A stretch of 64,000 nucleotides of DNA from Streptomyces longwoodensis (lineage in GTDB: Bacteria; Actinomycetota; Actinomycetes; Streptomycetales; Streptomycetaceae), in contig NZ_KQ948568.1 in assembly GCF_001514125.1 (NCBI RefSeq), forward strand, positions 1 through 64,000. Direction: 5' to 3'. Under the pieces are notes generated by a model. It was not told the DNA's origin, made no database searches, and saw only the letters and a program-made list of their open reading frames with translations. Shown piece by piece: positions 10,066 to 19,005 of this stretch (positions are counted from its first letter, which is position 1; each line of letters opens with the position of its first letter). The position numbers were made by a program, and so were the translations under genes.

Positions 10066-11303
10066 ACCGGTTCGCCATGAGCGCCTCCCGGGGCATCGCC
10101 CGGGTCACCGGGACCGCCTTCGGCCCGTACCAGAGTGCCGTCGTCCGGATCGGTTTCGCCGGGACGTGGCTGCTGTTCCTGCTGCGCGAACTGCCGCACC
10201 GCGCCGAGCTGTACGGGCCCGACGGCCCGTGGAGCTGGTCGCTGGCGCGGCGCCTGATCGACGGCAACGGCGCGTTCACGGCGCTGATGTGGGCCGACTC
10301 GCGCGCGTGGTTCGAGATCGTCTACGCGCTCGCCCTGCTGTCCGCCGCGCTGCTGCTGGTGGGCTGGCGCACCCGCACGATGTCCGTGCTGTTCATGGTC
10401 GGCGTCCTCTCGCTGCAGAACCGCAGCGTGTTCGTCGGCGACGGTGGCGACAACGTGCTGCACCTGATGTCGGTCTACCTGGTCTTCACCCGCTGCGGCC
10501 GGGTGTGGTCGCTGGACGCGCGGCGGGCCCGTCGCGCGGACGCGGCACGCGCGCGGGGCGAGCAGGTCACCGACCGCGTCGGCCCCCTGCTGTGGTGCGT
10601 GACGGGGTTCGCGCTGGTGGCGGTGACGGCGTCCGGGCGGCTCTTCGAGGGCGAGTGGACCGTGCCGGTGCTGCTGTGGGCGGTCTGGGCCGCCCAGGCG
10701 GTGTGGTGGCTCGTCGGTCGGCGGGCGGCGTCGAGCGAGCCGCGGATCCTGGCCGACGTCGTCGGGAACCTGCTGCACAACGGCGCGCTGGTCGTGATCA
10801 TGGCAGAGGCGTGCATGATCTACGCCACGGCCGGCTGGTACAAGATCCAGGGTTCGCGCTGGCAGGACGGCACCGCGGTCTACTACCCGCTGCACCTGGA
10901 CTACTTCTCCCCCTGGCCCGCGCTCGGCGACCTGCTGTCCGCCAGCGGCACCATGGTCATGCTGGTCACGTACGGGACGGTCATCGTGCAGGTGGCATTC
11001 CCGTTCACGCTGTTCAACCGGCGCGTCAAGAACGTCCTGCTGGTGATCATGATGACCGAGCACGCCGTGATCGCGGTGGTGCTCGGGCTGCCGTTCTTCT
11101 CGCTCGCGATGATCGCGGCGGACTCGGTGTTCCTGCCCACCTCGTTCCTGCGCCGCCTCGGCGGCTGGGCGGCACGCGCGCGGGACGGCGTGCTCGCCGG
11201 GAGCGGTGGCATCCCCCGCCCGCGGCGGGGCGAGCACGAGCCGGCTCAGGCGCGCGAGGACGCCGAGGACCCCGAGGCCGCGCGCATAGGCTTCACGCCA
11301 TGA
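10062..11303 (+). CDS. HTTM-domain multi-pass membrane protein
   Basis: The protein (413 residues) matches the HTTM family, related to vitamin-K-dependent gamma-carboxylase and SdpB. It has several membrane helices, including 'FAGTWLLFLLRELPHRAELY', 'LLLVGWRTRTMSVLFMV' and the family-typical 'FVGDGGDNVLHLMSVYLVFT'. The substrate is unknown. The GTG at 10062 gives a GTGA overlap with the DUF5819 gene; an internal ATG at 10077 is the alternative. Its 3' end overlaps the start of the RNA methyltransferase gene, suggesting a three-gene transcript. Confidence 0.82.
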   Translation: MNRFAMSASRGIARVTGTAFGPYQSAVVRIGFAGTWLLFLLRELPHRAELYGPDGPWSWSLARRLIDGNGAFTALMWADSRAWFEIVYALALLSAALLLVGWRTRTMSVLFMVGVLSLQNRSVFVGDGGDNVLHLMSVYLVFTRCGRVWSLDARRARRADAARARGEQVTDRVGPLLWCVTGFALVAVTASGRLFEGEWTVPVLLWAVWAAQAVWWLVGRRAASSEPRILADVVGNLLHNGALVVIMAEACMIYATAGWYKIQGSRWQDGTAVYYPLHLDYFSPWPALGDLLSASGTMVMLVTYGTVIVQVAFPFTLFNRRVKNVLLVIMMTEHAVIAVVLGLPFFSLAMIAADSVFLPTSFLRRLGGWAARARDGVLAGSGGIPRPRRGEHEPAQAREDAEDPEAARIGFTP

Positions 11304-12151
11304 CCGACCCCGCGCACCCGGCGGACCCCGTAACCGTGCCCGTTCCCGTGAGCCCTGCCGAGCCCGTGACCGGGCCCGCCGCCGACCCCGTACGGCGGTG
11401 GCGGCGTCTCGTCGACACGGGCGTCGGCACCGTCGTGCTGCTCGACGGCTTCCACGCCCTCAAGCACGCGGTGCGGTTCGGGGCCGAGGTCCCGGTCGCG
11501 GTGACCGCCGACCGGGAGGCCGCGCTGGCCCTCGCCGACGACCTCGCCCCCGACGTGCGCGAGCCGCTGGCCGCGCTGCTGACCGAGGTGCCGAGGGCGA
11601 CGTACGAGGCGCTGGTGCCGCGTCCGCACCCCACGGCCGTGGCCGCCCTCGCGGTACGGCCGCCCCGGGAGGCCAACCTCGCCGCGCTGGCCCGCGCCCC
11701 GCGCCGGGCGCCCGTGGTGGTCCTGGACAACCCGCGCAACCTCGGCAACGCGGGCGCCGTGATCCGGCTGGCCGCCGGCTTCGGGGCGACCGGCGTGGTC
11801 ACCACCGGCACGCTCGACCCCTGGCACCCCACGGTGGTGCGCGGCGGGGCGGGGCTGCACTTCGCGACCGCCGTGGAGCGACTGGACGTCGAGGAGCTGC
11901 CGGCGGGCCCGGTGTTCGCGCTCGACCCGGAGGGCGACGACCTCCGGGGGGTGCGGCTCCCGGACGACGCCGTCCTCGCCTTCGGCTCCGAGCGCGCCGG
12001 CCTGTCCGCGGCCCTGCGCGCCCGGGCCGACCACCTGCTCGCCCTGCCCATGCGCCCCCAGGTCTCCAGCTACAACCTGGCGACCAGCGTGGCCATGACG
12101 CTGTACCACTGGAGCACGGCGGGGTTCCCGAGCGGGACCCAGCGGACCTAG
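11300..12151 (+). CDS. TrmH/SpoU-family RNA 2'-O-methyltransferase
   Basis: A SPOUT-class methyltransferase of 283 residues. All three SpoU motifs are visible: 'NPRNLGNAGAVIRLA', 'LAFGSERAGLS' and 'SSYNLATSVAMTLYHW'. The N-terminal part is a variable RNA-binding region after a Pro/Val-rich leader. The family uses S-adenosylmethionine to 2'-O-methylate tRNA or rRNA; the exact nucleotide cannot be read from sequence. The ATG at 11300 overlaps the HTTM stop (ATGA). It runs convergently with paaN, with a gap under 30 bp. Confidence 0.9.
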   Translation: MTDPAHPADPVTVPVPVSPAEPVTGPAADPVRRWRRLVDTGVGTVVLLDGFHALKHAVRFGAEVPVAVTADREAALALADDLAPDVREPLAALLTEVPRATYEALVPRPHPTAVAALAVRPPREANLAALARAPRRAPVVVLDNPRNLGNAGAVIRLAAGFGATGVVTTGTLDPWHPTVVRGGAGLHFATAVERLDVEELPAGPVFALDPEGDDLRGVRLPDDAVLAFGSERAGLSAALRARADHLLALPMRPQVSSYNLATSVAMTLYHWSTAGFPSGTQRT

Positions 12152-12179
12152 CAGGTGACCGCGAGGTCCCGCCCAGCGG

Positions 12180-13871
12180 TTACGCCTCCCGGCGCACCTC
12201 GACCACGCGGAAGCGGTTCGCCACGAACGCGCCGTCGCACAGCGCGGCGTTCGCGGCCGGGTTGCCGCCCGAGCCGTGGAAGTCGGAGAAGGCGGCCGTC
12301 TGGTTGACGTACACCCCGCCCGTGAGGTTGAGGGAGAGCTGCGCGGCCTCCTCCAGGCAGACCTCCTGGACGGCCTCCTCGACCTCCGGGTCGGTCGTGT
12401 ACGCGCCGACCGTCATCGCGCCCTTCTCCCGCACCGTGCGCCGCAGCAGCTCGACGGCGTCCGTGACCGAGTCGACCGCGACGGCGAAGGACACCGGGCC
12501 GAAGCACTCGCTCATGTAGGCGGCCTCGGCGTCCGGCTTGGCACCGTCCAGCTTGACCAGGACCGGGGTGCGCACCACGGCGCCGGGGAAGTCCGGGTTG
12601 GCCACCTCGCGGGAGGCGAGGGCGACCTCGCCGAGACCCGCGGCGGCCTCCAGCCGGGCCTTGACGTCCGGGTTGACGATCGCGCCCAGGAGGGCGTTGG
12701 CCCGCGCGTCGTCCCCGAGCAGGCCGTCGATGGCGCGCGCGAGGTCGGCGACGACCTCGTCGAAGGTCTTGGGGCCCTGATCGGTGCGGATGCCGTCGCG
12801 GGGGATCAGCAGGTTCTGCGGGGTGGTGCACATCTGGCCGCTGTAGAGGGACAGCGAGAACGCCAGGTTGGACAGCATGCCCCGGTAGTCGCCGGCGGAC
12901 TCCACGACCACCGTGTTGACGCCGGCCTTCTCCGTGTAGACCTGCGCCTGCCGGGCGTTGGCCTCCAGCCAGTCGCCGAAGGAGGTCGAGCCGGTGTAGT
13001 CGATGATCCGGATCTCGGGCCGGGTGGCGAGGGTCTTGGCGATGCCCTCGCCGGGCCGCTCGGCGGCGAGCGCGACCAGGTTGGGGTCGAACCCGGCCTC
13101 GGTGAGCACCTGGCGGGCCACCTGCACGGTCAGCGCGAGCGGCAGCACCGCGCGCGGGTGCGGCTTGACCAGGACGGCGTTGCCGGTGGCGAGGGAGGCG
13201 AACAGGCCCGGGTAGCCGTTCCACGTCGGGAAGGTGTTGCAGCCGATGACCAGGCCGATGCCGCGGGGGACCGGCGTGAACTGCTTGGTCAGCGCGAGCG
13301 GGTCGCGCTTGCCCTGCGGCTTGGTCCACTCGGCGGTGTCGGGCGTGCGGACCTGCTCCACGTACGCGTAGGCCACCGCCTCCAGACCGCGGTCCTGGGC
13401 GTGCGGGCCGCCCGCCTGGAACGCCATCATGAACGCCTGTCCGGAGGTGTGCATGACGGCGTGGGCGAACTCGTGGGTGCGGTCGCTGATCCGCTTGAGG
13501 ATCTCCAGGCAGACCACCGCGCGGATCTCCGCGCCCGCGTCCCGCCAGGCGCGCTGACCGGCCTTCATCGCGGGCAACAGCACGTCCAGGTCGGCGTGCG
13601 GGTAGGTCACACCGAGCTCGATGCCGTACGGCGAGACCTCGCCGCCCACCCAGTCGTCGGTGCCGGGCTGGCCGAGGTCCAGACGGGTGCCGAGGAGGGC
13701 GTCGAAGGCCGCCTTGCCCGCCGCCATGTCCAGGCTGCCGTTCTCGCCGTAGGCCTTGGGGTGCTCGGGGTGGGGGGACCAGTACGCGCGCGTGCGGATG
13801 GCCTCCAGCGCCTGGTCGAGGGTCGGCCGGTGCTGGGCGATGAGGTCGTGGGCGGTCAGTTCGGCGGCCAT
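12180..13871 (-). CDS. paaN: Phenylacetic acid degradation protein PaaN (ALDH superfamily)
   Basis: A 563-residue aldehyde-dehydrogenase-fold enzyme of the phenylacetate pathway. The ALDH nucleophile is in 'LYSGQMCTTPQNL' and a candidate general-base Glu in 'NTVVVESAG'. The NAD-binding part includes 'VIGCNTFPTWNGYPG'. PaaN proteins resemble the aldehyde-dehydrogenase half of PaaZ and are thought to act at the ring-cleavage/semialdehyde step. No hydratase domain is fused here. The ATG at 13871 is preceded by GAGGAG. It is divergent from paaH, with the dyad operator between them. Confidence 0.9.
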   Translation of the reverse strand: MAAELTAHDLIAQHRPTLDQALEAIRTRAYWSPHPEHPKAYGENGSLDMAAGKAAFDALLGTRLDLGQPGTDDWVGGEVSPYGIELGVTYPHADLDVLLPAMKAGQRAWRDAGAEIRAVVCLEILKRISDRTHEFAHAVMHTSGQAFMMAFQAGGPHAQDRGLEAVAYAYVEQVRTPDTAEWTKPQGKRDPLALTKQFTPVPRGIGLVIGCNTFPTWNGYPGLFASLATGNAVLVKPHPRAVLPLALTVQVARQVLTEAGFDPNLVALAAERPGEGIAKTLATRPEIRIIDYTGSTSFGDWLEANARQAQVYTEKAGVNTVVVESAGDYRGMLSNLAFSLSLYSGQMCTTPQNLLIPRDGIRTDQGPKTFDEVVADLARAIDGLLGDDARANALLGAIVNPDVKARLEAAAGLGEVALASREVANPDFPGAVVRTPVLVKLDGAKPDAEAAYMSECFGPVSFAVAVDSVTDAVELLRRTVREKGAMTVGAYTTDPEVEEAVQEVCLEEAAQLSLNLTGGVYVNQTAAFSDFHGSGGNPAANAALCDGAFVANRFRVVEVRREA

Positions 13872-13960
13872 ACGGGACCAACTCCTCGTCTCGGGAACTC
13901 CTCGTCGAGTTCATGACCTGGGCGGAAACCTGGGCGGGAACGCACGGTCAGGGTTAGAGT

Positions 13961-13980
13961 AACCGAACGATCGGTCGGGA
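13961..13980. promoter_or_regulatory. Dyad operator between paaN and paaH
   Basis: The site AACCGAACGATCGGTCGGGA is identical to the reverse complement of 9038-9057. Its core ACCGAACGATCGGT occupies 13962-13975. It directly follows a plus-strand TAGAGT (13955-13960), a possible -10 element for paaH. On the minus strand it lies between a possible TTGTCC -35 (13983-13978) and TACTCT -10 (13961-13956) for paaN. One bound repressor could thus block both divergent promoters. Confidence 0.8.
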
Positions 13981-14031
13981 CAAGGGGGCCTGCCGCATCT
14001 GTGGAAAACCCCGTGCGGGAGGATCGCGCAC

Positions 14032-15546
14032 ATGACAGCACTCGACCTCAGCAGCCCCGTGGCCGTCGTCGGCACCGGCACCATGGGCCAGGGCATCGCC
14101 CAGGTCGCGTTGGTCGCCGGTCACCCCGTACGGCTGTACGACGCCGTTCCGCACCGGGCCCGGGAGGCGGCCGCCGCGATCGGCGCCCGCCTCGACCGGC
14201 TGGTCGAGAAGGGCCGGCTCACCGCGGCCGACCGGGACGCGGCCCGCGCCCGGCTGCGGCCCGCGGACGACCTGGCCGAACTCGCGGACTGCGCACTGGT
14301 CGTGGAGGCCGTCCTGGAGCGCCTCGACGTCAAGCAGGAGCTGTTCCGCTCCCTGGAGGAGGTCGTCTCCCCGGACTGTCTGCTCGCCACCAACACCTCC
14401 TCCCTGTCGGTGACGGCCATCGGCGGCGCCCTGAGCCACCCGGGCCGCTTCGTGGGCCTGCACTTCTTCAACCCGGCCCCGCTGCTGCCGCTGGTGGAGG
14501 TGGTCTCCGGGTTCGCCACCGACGTCACCTCCGCCACGCGCGCGTACGAAACCGCCCGCGCCTGGGGGAAGACCCCGGTCGCCTGCGCGGACACCCCCGG
14601 CTTCATCGTCAACCGCATCGCCCGGCCCTTCTACGCCGAGGCGTTCGCCGTGTACGAGGCCCAGGCCGCCGACCCGGCCACCATCGACGCGGTGCTGCGC
14701 GAGTCGGGCGGGTTCCGGATGGGCGCGTTCGAGCTGACCGACCTGATCGGGCAGGACGTCAACGAGTCGGTCACGCACTCCGTGTGGCAGTCCTTCTTCC
14801 AGGACGTGCGCTTCACGCCGTCCCTGGCCCAGCGCCGGCTGGTCGAGTCGGGCCGCCTCGGACGCAAGACCGGCCTCGGCTGGTACGACCACCGCGACGG
14901 CGCCGAGCGCCCCGAGCCGCACACCGCCGAGAAGCAGCAGCCGCCCGCGTACGTCGTCGCCGAGGGCGACCTGGGCCCGGCCTCCGAGCTGCTCGCGATG
15001 ATCCGCGAGGCGGGCATCGAGGTCCGCGAGGAGGACGAGGACAACGGCACCCGGCTGGTGCTGCCCGGCGGCGGCCAGCTCGCCCTCGCGGACGGGCAGA
15101 CCTCGGTGGAGTTCCGCGACGTCGTCTACTTCGACCTGGCGCTGGACTACCGCAGGGCCACCCGCATCGCCCTGTCCGCCTGCCAGGACACGGGCGCGCG
15201 GACGGTGTCCGAGGCGACCGGGCTGTTCCAGGCGCTGGGCAAGGACGTCAGCCTCATCGGCGACGTGCCCGGCATGATCGTCGCCCGCACGGTGGCCCGG
15301 ATCATCGACCTCGCGCACGACGCCGTCGCCAAGGGCGTGGCTACCGAGGAGGACGTCGACACCGCGATGCGCCTGGGCGTGAACTACCCGCTCGGGCCCT
15401 TCGAGTGGAGCCGGCGCCTGGGCCGCACCTGGGCTTGTTCGGTGCTGGACGACCTGCACCAGCGGGATCCCTCGGGACGGTACGCGCCCTCGCTCGCCCT
15501 GTACCGTCACTCCTTCGCCACCGAGAAGCGGGAGGGCGCCTCGTGA
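14032..15546 (+). CDS. paaH: 3-hydroxyacyl-CoA dehydrogenase (PaaH-like)
   Basis: The protein has 504 residues and an N-terminal NAD-binding Rossmann fold ('VVGTGTMGQGIAQVALVAGH'). It carries the HCDH signature 'HFFNPAPLLPLVEVV' with the catalytic His, and two C-terminal 3HCDH domains. It oxidises a 3-hydroxyacyl-CoA. The paa operator and paaN next door point to 3-hydroxyadipyl-CoA, the PaaH step, although a 3-hydroxybutyryl-CoA role cannot be excluded. The ATG at 14032 follows GGGAGG. The stop overlaps the GTG of the TetR gene. Confidence 0.88.
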   Translation: MTALDLSSPVAVVGTGTMGQGIAQVALVAGHPVRLYDAVPHRAREAAAAIGARLDRLVEKGRLTAADRDAARARLRPADDLAELADCALVVEAVLERLDVKQELFRSLEEVVSPDCLLATNTSSLSVTAIGGALSHPGRFVGLHFFNPAPLLPLVEVVSGFATDVTSATRAYETARAWGKTPVACADTPGFIVNRIARPFYAEAFAVYEAQAADPATIDAVLRESGGFRMGAFELTDLIGQDVNESVTHSVWQSFFQDVRFTPSLAQRRLVESGRLGRKTGLGWYDHRDGAERPEPHTAEKQQPPAYVVAEGDLGPASELLAMIREAGIEVREEDEDNGTRLVLPGGGQLALADGQTSVEFRDVVYFDLALDYRRATRIALSACQDTGARTVSEATGLFQALGKDVSLIGDVPGMIVARTVARIIDLAHDAVAKGVATEEDVDTAMRLGVNYPLGPFEWSRRLGRTWACSVLDDLHQRDPSGRYAPSLALYRHSFATEKREGAS

Positions 15547-16133
15547 CCACCGCCAAGCGCGACACGTACACCCCCGAGACGCTGCTGTCGGTCGCCGTGC
15601 AGGTCTTCATCGAGCGGGGCTACGACGGCACGTCCATGGAGCACCTGTCCAAGGCGGCCGGCATCTCCAAGTCGTCGATCTACCACCACGTGGCCGGCAA
15701 GGAGGAGCTGCTGCGCCGGGCCGTCAGCCGGGCGCTGGACGGCCTGTTCGGGATCCTGGACGAGGAGCACGCGCGCGAGGGGCGCCCGGCCGACCGCCTG
15801 GAGTACGTCGTGCGGCGCATGGTCGAGGTGCTGATCGCCGAACTGCCGTACGTGACGCTGCTGCTGCGCGTGCGGGGCAACACCGCCACCGAGCGCTGGG
15901 CGCTGGAGCGCCGCCGGGACTTCGACCACCGGGTCGCCGAGCTGCTCAAGGCGGCCGCCGCGGACGGGGACGTGCGCGAGGACGTGGAGGTGCGGCTGGC
16001 CACCCGGCTGGTCTTCGGGATGATCAACTCGATCGTGGAGTGGTACCGCCCGGACGTCCGCGGCATGGGCGAGCGCGAGGTGGCGGACGCCGTGGCGCGG
16101 CTGGTCTTCGGGGGCCTGCGCAAGGTGTCGTGA
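15543..16133 (+). CDS. TetR-family regulator, probable PaaR
   Basis: A repressor of 196 residues. The N-terminal TetR helix-turn-helix is clear ('VFIERGYDGTSMEHLSKAAG' then 'SKSSIYHHVAGKEELL'), and the ligand domain is all-helical. The GTG at 15543 overlaps the paaH stop, so it is co-transcribed with paaH. Inference: it binds the ACCGA-N4-TCGGT dyads at 9043, 13962 and 16794. By analogy with actinobacterial PaaR it would be released by phenylacetyl-CoA, giving autoregulation through the paaH promoter. The bkd site would extend its regulon. Confidence 0.82.
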   Translation: MTTAKRDTYTPETLLSVAVQVFIERGYDGTSMEHLSKAAGISKSSIYHHVAGKEELLRRAVSRALDGLFGILDEEHAREGRPADRLEYVVRRMVEVLIAELPYVTLLLRVRGNTATERWALERRRDFDHRVAELLKAAAADGDVREDVEVRLATRLVFGMINSIVEWYRPDVRGMGEREVADAVARLVFGGLRKVS

Positions 16134-16191
16134 CACGCCGGGCGCCGCGTGCTCCCGGGGAACCGGGGCGGCGGCGGGCCCGCGCCGCGGC

Positions 16192-16692
16192 TCAGCCCTG
16201 CGGCTCCACGTCCTCCTCCTCGAACACCAGCAGCGTGCGCGTGCTGAGCACCTCGGGGATCGCCTGGAGCCGGGTGAGCACCAGCTCGCGCAGGGCGCGG
16301 TTGTCCGGGGTGTGCACCAGCAGCAGCACGTCGAAGTCGCCGCCGACCAGGGAGATGTGCGCGGCGCCGGGCAGGCGGCGCAGCTGCTCGCGCACCGTGC
16401 GCCAGGTGTTCTGGACGATCTTCAGCGTGATGTACGCGGACGTGCCGTGCCCGGCGCGCTCGTGGTCCACGCGCGCGCCGAAGCCGCGGATGACGCCGTC
16501 CTCGACGAGCCGGTTGATGCGGGCGTAGGCGTTGGCGCGCGAGACGTGGACGCGCTCGGCGACCGACCGGACCGAGGCGCGGCCGTCCGCCTGGAGCATG
16601 CGCAGGATGTCCTGGTCTATGGCGTCGAGGGGCCGCGGGGGCGGCAGGGGGACCCCCGGGTCGGGTCCTTCGGCCATTTGTTCAGCAGCCAT
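16192..16692 (-). CDS. bkdR: Lrp/AsnC-family regulator BkdR
   Basis: This 166-residue protein has an N-terminal AsnC-type helix-turn-helix ('LDAIDQDILRMLQADGRAS', 'RVHVSRANAYARINRLVEDG') and a C-terminal RAM ligand domain ('VGGDFDVLLLVHTPDNRAL'). The divergent location from bkdABC matches bkdR of S. coelicolor, a described regulator of branched-chain keto acid dehydrogenase genes. The ATG at 16692 was preferred because upstream in-frame sequence is non-conserved intergenic DNA. Confidence 0.88.
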   Translation of the reverse strand: MAAEQMAEGPDPGVPLPPPRPLDAIDQDILRMLQADGRASVRSVAERVHVSRANAYARINRLVEDGVIRGFGARVDHERAGHGTSAYITLKIVQNTWRTVREQLRRLPGAAHISLVGGDFDVLLLVHTPDNRALRELVLTRLQAIPEVLSTRTLLVFEEEDVEPQG

Positions 16693-16750
16693 GTCCCCCC
16701 GCCTCCCTGCCCTGGACGTACTGCGTCCATCTGAAGCTGTGCAGAACCGT

Positions 16751-16807
16751 TTGTCCACAGCCTGGGGCCACCCGTAGCCAAAATGTGCCGACGACCGAAC
16801 AATCGGT
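16751..16807 (+). promoter_or_regulatory. bkdABC promoter with paa-type dyad operator
   Basis: A candidate promoter has TTGTCC (16751-16756) and TAGCCA (16775-16780) with an 18-bp spacer. Just downstream, at 16794-16807, is ACCGAACAATCGGT, the same ACCGA-N4-TCGGT dyad as at the paa operons, with one base different from the 13962 core. The location around or just after the expected +1 suits repression. This DNA separates bkdR from bkdA, so it may also carry BkdR sites. Confidence 0.65.
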
Positions 16808-16867
16808 AGGTGAGGCGGGTCACAGCCGACCCGCCTCCCGTAGCCGCTCCCACGAGGAGGTGCCGTC

Positions 16868-18001
16868 ATGACGGTCATGGAGCAGCGAGGCGCTTACCGG
16901 CCCACGCCGCCGCCCGCCTGGCAGCCCCGTATGGACGCCGCGCCGCTGCTGCCCGACCCGGAGCCCTACCGCGTCCTGGGCACGGAGGCCGCCGCGAAGG
17001 CGGACCCCGGGCTGCTGCGCCGGCTCCACGCCGAGCTGGTCCGCGGCCGGCGCTACAACGCGCAGGCGACCGCGCTCACCAAGCAGGGCCGCCTCGCCGT
17101 CTACCCCTCCAGCACCGGCCAGGAGGCCTGCGAGGTCGCCGCCGCGCTCGCGCTGGAGGAGCGCGACTGGCTCTTCCCCAGCTACCGCGACACGCTCGCC
17201 GCCGTCGCCCGGGGCGTGGACCCCGTCGAGGCGCTGACGCTGCTGCGCGGCGACTGGCACACCGGCTACGACCCCCACGAGCACCGGGTGGCGCCCCTGT
17301 CCACCCCGCTCGCCACCCAGCTCCCGCACGCCGTCGGCCTCGCGCACGCCGCCCGCCTCAAGGGCGACGACGTGGTCGCGCTCGCCATGGTCGGCGACGG
17401 CGGCACCAGCGAGGGCGACTTCCACGAGGCGCTGAACTTCGCCGCCGTGTGGCAGGCCCCGGTGGTCTTCCTCGTGCAGAACAACGGCTTCGCCATCTCC
17501 GTCCCGCTCGCCAAGCAGACCGCCGCGCCCTCCCTGGCCCACAAGGCCGTCGGGTACGGCATGCCGGGCCGCCTGGTCGACGGCAACGACGCCGTCGCCG
17601 TCCTGGAGGTCCTCACCGACGCCGTGCGGCGCGCGCGGACCGGCGGCGGCCCCACGCTCGTGGAGGCGATCACCTACCGCGTCGAGGCGCACACCAACGC
17701 CGACGACGCCACCCGCTACCGCGGCGACGCCGAGGTCGAGGCGTGGCGCGACCACGACCCGATCCTGCTGTTGGAGCGCGAGCTGACCGGGCGCGGACTG
17801 CTCGACGAGGACGGCATCGACGCCGCCCGCCAGGACGCCGAGACGTTCGCCGCGGCCCTGCGCGAGCGGATGAACCAGGACCCGTCGCTGGACCCGATGG
17901 ACCTGTTCGACCACGTCTACGCCGAGCCCACCCCGCAGCTGCGCGAGCAGCGCGCGCTGCTGACCGCCGAACTCGAGGCCGAGCAGGAGGGTTCCCACTG
18001 A
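16868..18001 (+). CDS. bkdA: Branched-chain alpha-keto acid dehydrogenase E1 alpha (BkdA)
   Basis: This 377-residue thiamine-diphosphate-dependent E1 alpha subunit decarboxylates the keto acids of Val, Leu and Ile and reductively acylates the E2 lipoyl group. The TPP/Mg2+ motif 'VGDGGTSEGDFHEALNFAA' plus 'VFLVQNNGFAISVP' and the 'YRVEAHTNADDATRY' loop are visible. The ATG at 16868 follows GAGGAGGT. The operon bkdABC is tightly packed: the stop overlaps bkdB by one base. The complex supplies branched CoA starters for fatty acid synthesis. Confidence 0.93.
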   Translation: MTVMEQRGAYRPTPPPAWQPRMDAAPLLPDPEPYRVLGTEAAAKADPGLLRRLHAELVRGRRYNAQATALTKQGRLAVYPSSTGQEACEVAAALALEERDWLFPSYRDTLAAVARGVDPVEALTLLRGDWHTGYDPHEHRVAPLSTPLATQLPHAVGLAHAARLKGDDVVALAMVGDGGTSEGDFHEALNFAAVWQAPVVFLVQNNGFAISVPLAKQTAAPSLAHKAVGYGMPGRLVDGNDAVAVLEVLTDAVRRARTGGGPTLVEAITYRVEAHTNADDATRYRGDAEVEAWRDHDPILLLERELTGRGLLDEDGIDAARQDAETFAAALRERMNQDPSLDPMDLFDHVYAEPTPQLREQRALLTAELEAEQEGSH

Positions 18002-19005
18002 TGGCCACCGTCGCCCTCAAGCCGGCCACCATGGCGCAGGCCCTCACGCGCGCGATGCGCGACGCCATGGCCGAGGACCCCACGGTGCACGTGATGGGCG
18101 AGGACGTCGGCACCCTCGGCGGCGTCTTCCGGGTCACCGACGGCCTCGCCAAGGAGTTCGGCGAGGACCGCTGCACGGACACCCCGCTCGCCGAGGCCGG
18201 CATCCTCGGCACCGCCGTCGGCATGGCCATGTACGGGCTGCGCCCGGTCGTGGAGATGCAGTTCGACGCGTTCGCCTACCCGGCGTTCGAGCAGCTGGTC
18301 AGCCACGTCGCCCGGATGCGCAACCGCACCCGCGGCCGGATGCCCCTGCCGATCACGGTCCGCATCCCCTACGGCGGCGGCATCGGCGGTGTCGAGCACC
18401 ACAGCGACTCCTCCGAGGCGTACTACATGGCGACCCCGGGCCTGCACGTCGTCACGCCGGCCACCGTCCCCGACGCCTACGGGCTGCTGCGCGCGGCGAT
18501 CGCCTCCGACGACCCGGTCGTCTTCCTCGAACCCAAGCGGCTGTACTGGTCGAAGGACACCTGGAACCCGGACGACCCGCAGACCGTCGAGCCGATAGGC
18601 CGTGCGGTGGTGCGGCGCTCCGGGCGCAGCGCCACGCTGATCACCTATGGTCCGTCGGTGCCCGTGTGCCTCGAAGCCGCCGAGGCGGCCCGGGCGGAGG
18701 GCTGGGACCTGGAGGTCGTCGACCTGCGTTCCCTGGTGCCGTTCGACGACGAGACGGTCTGCGCCTCGGTCCGGCGGACCGGCCGCGCGGTCGTCGTGCA
18801 CGAGTCGGGCTCCTTCGGCGGCCCGGGCGGGGAGATCGCGGCCCGCGTCACGGAGCGCTGCTTCCACCACCTGGAGGCACCGGTGCTGCGCGTGGCCGGC
18901 TTCGACGTCCCGTACCCGCCGCCCATGCTGGAGCGCCACCACCTGCCCGGCGTCGACCGCATCCTGGACGCCGTGGCGCGTCTGCAGTGGGAGGCCGGTC
19001 ACTGA
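18001..19005 (+). CDS. bkdB: Branched-chain alpha-keto acid dehydrogenase E1 beta (BkdB)
   Basis: The 334-residue E1 beta subunit. It has the family features 'VMGEDVGTLGGVFRVTDGL', 'DTPLAEAGILGTAVGMA', 'RIPYGGGIGGVEHHSDS' and the C-terminal transketolase domain with 'VVHESGSFGGPGGEIAARV'. It forms the alpha2-beta2 E1 with BkdA and completes the thiamine-diphosphate site. The gene starts inside the bkdA stop (TGATG) and ends inside the start of bkdC, so expression is stoichiometrically coupled. Confidence 0.93.
   Translation: MATVALKPATMAQALTRAMRDAMAEDPTVHVMGEDVGTLGGVFRVTDGLAKEFGEDRCTDTPLAEAGILGTAVGMAMYGLRPVVEMQFDAFAYPAFEQLVSHVARMRNRTRGRMPLPITVRIPYGGGIGGVEHHSDSSEAYYMATPGLHVVTPATVPDAYGLLRAAIASDDPVVFLEPKRLYWSKDTWNPDDPQTVEPIGRAVVRRSGRSATLITYGPSVPVCLEAAEAARAEGWDLEVVDLRSLVPFDDETVCASVRRTGRAVVVHESGSFGGPGGEIAARVTERCFHHLEAPVLRVAGFDVPYPPPMLERHHLPGVDRILDAVARLQWEAGH

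Noticed and set aside
12276..13916. Long open frame antisense to paaN, and similar ones antisense to paaA, paaE and bkd genes
   Set aside because: In DNA this G+C-rich, antisense frames stay open by codon bias. Their translations are Arg/Gly/Pro/Val-rich with no motifs, while the sense genes are well-known families.
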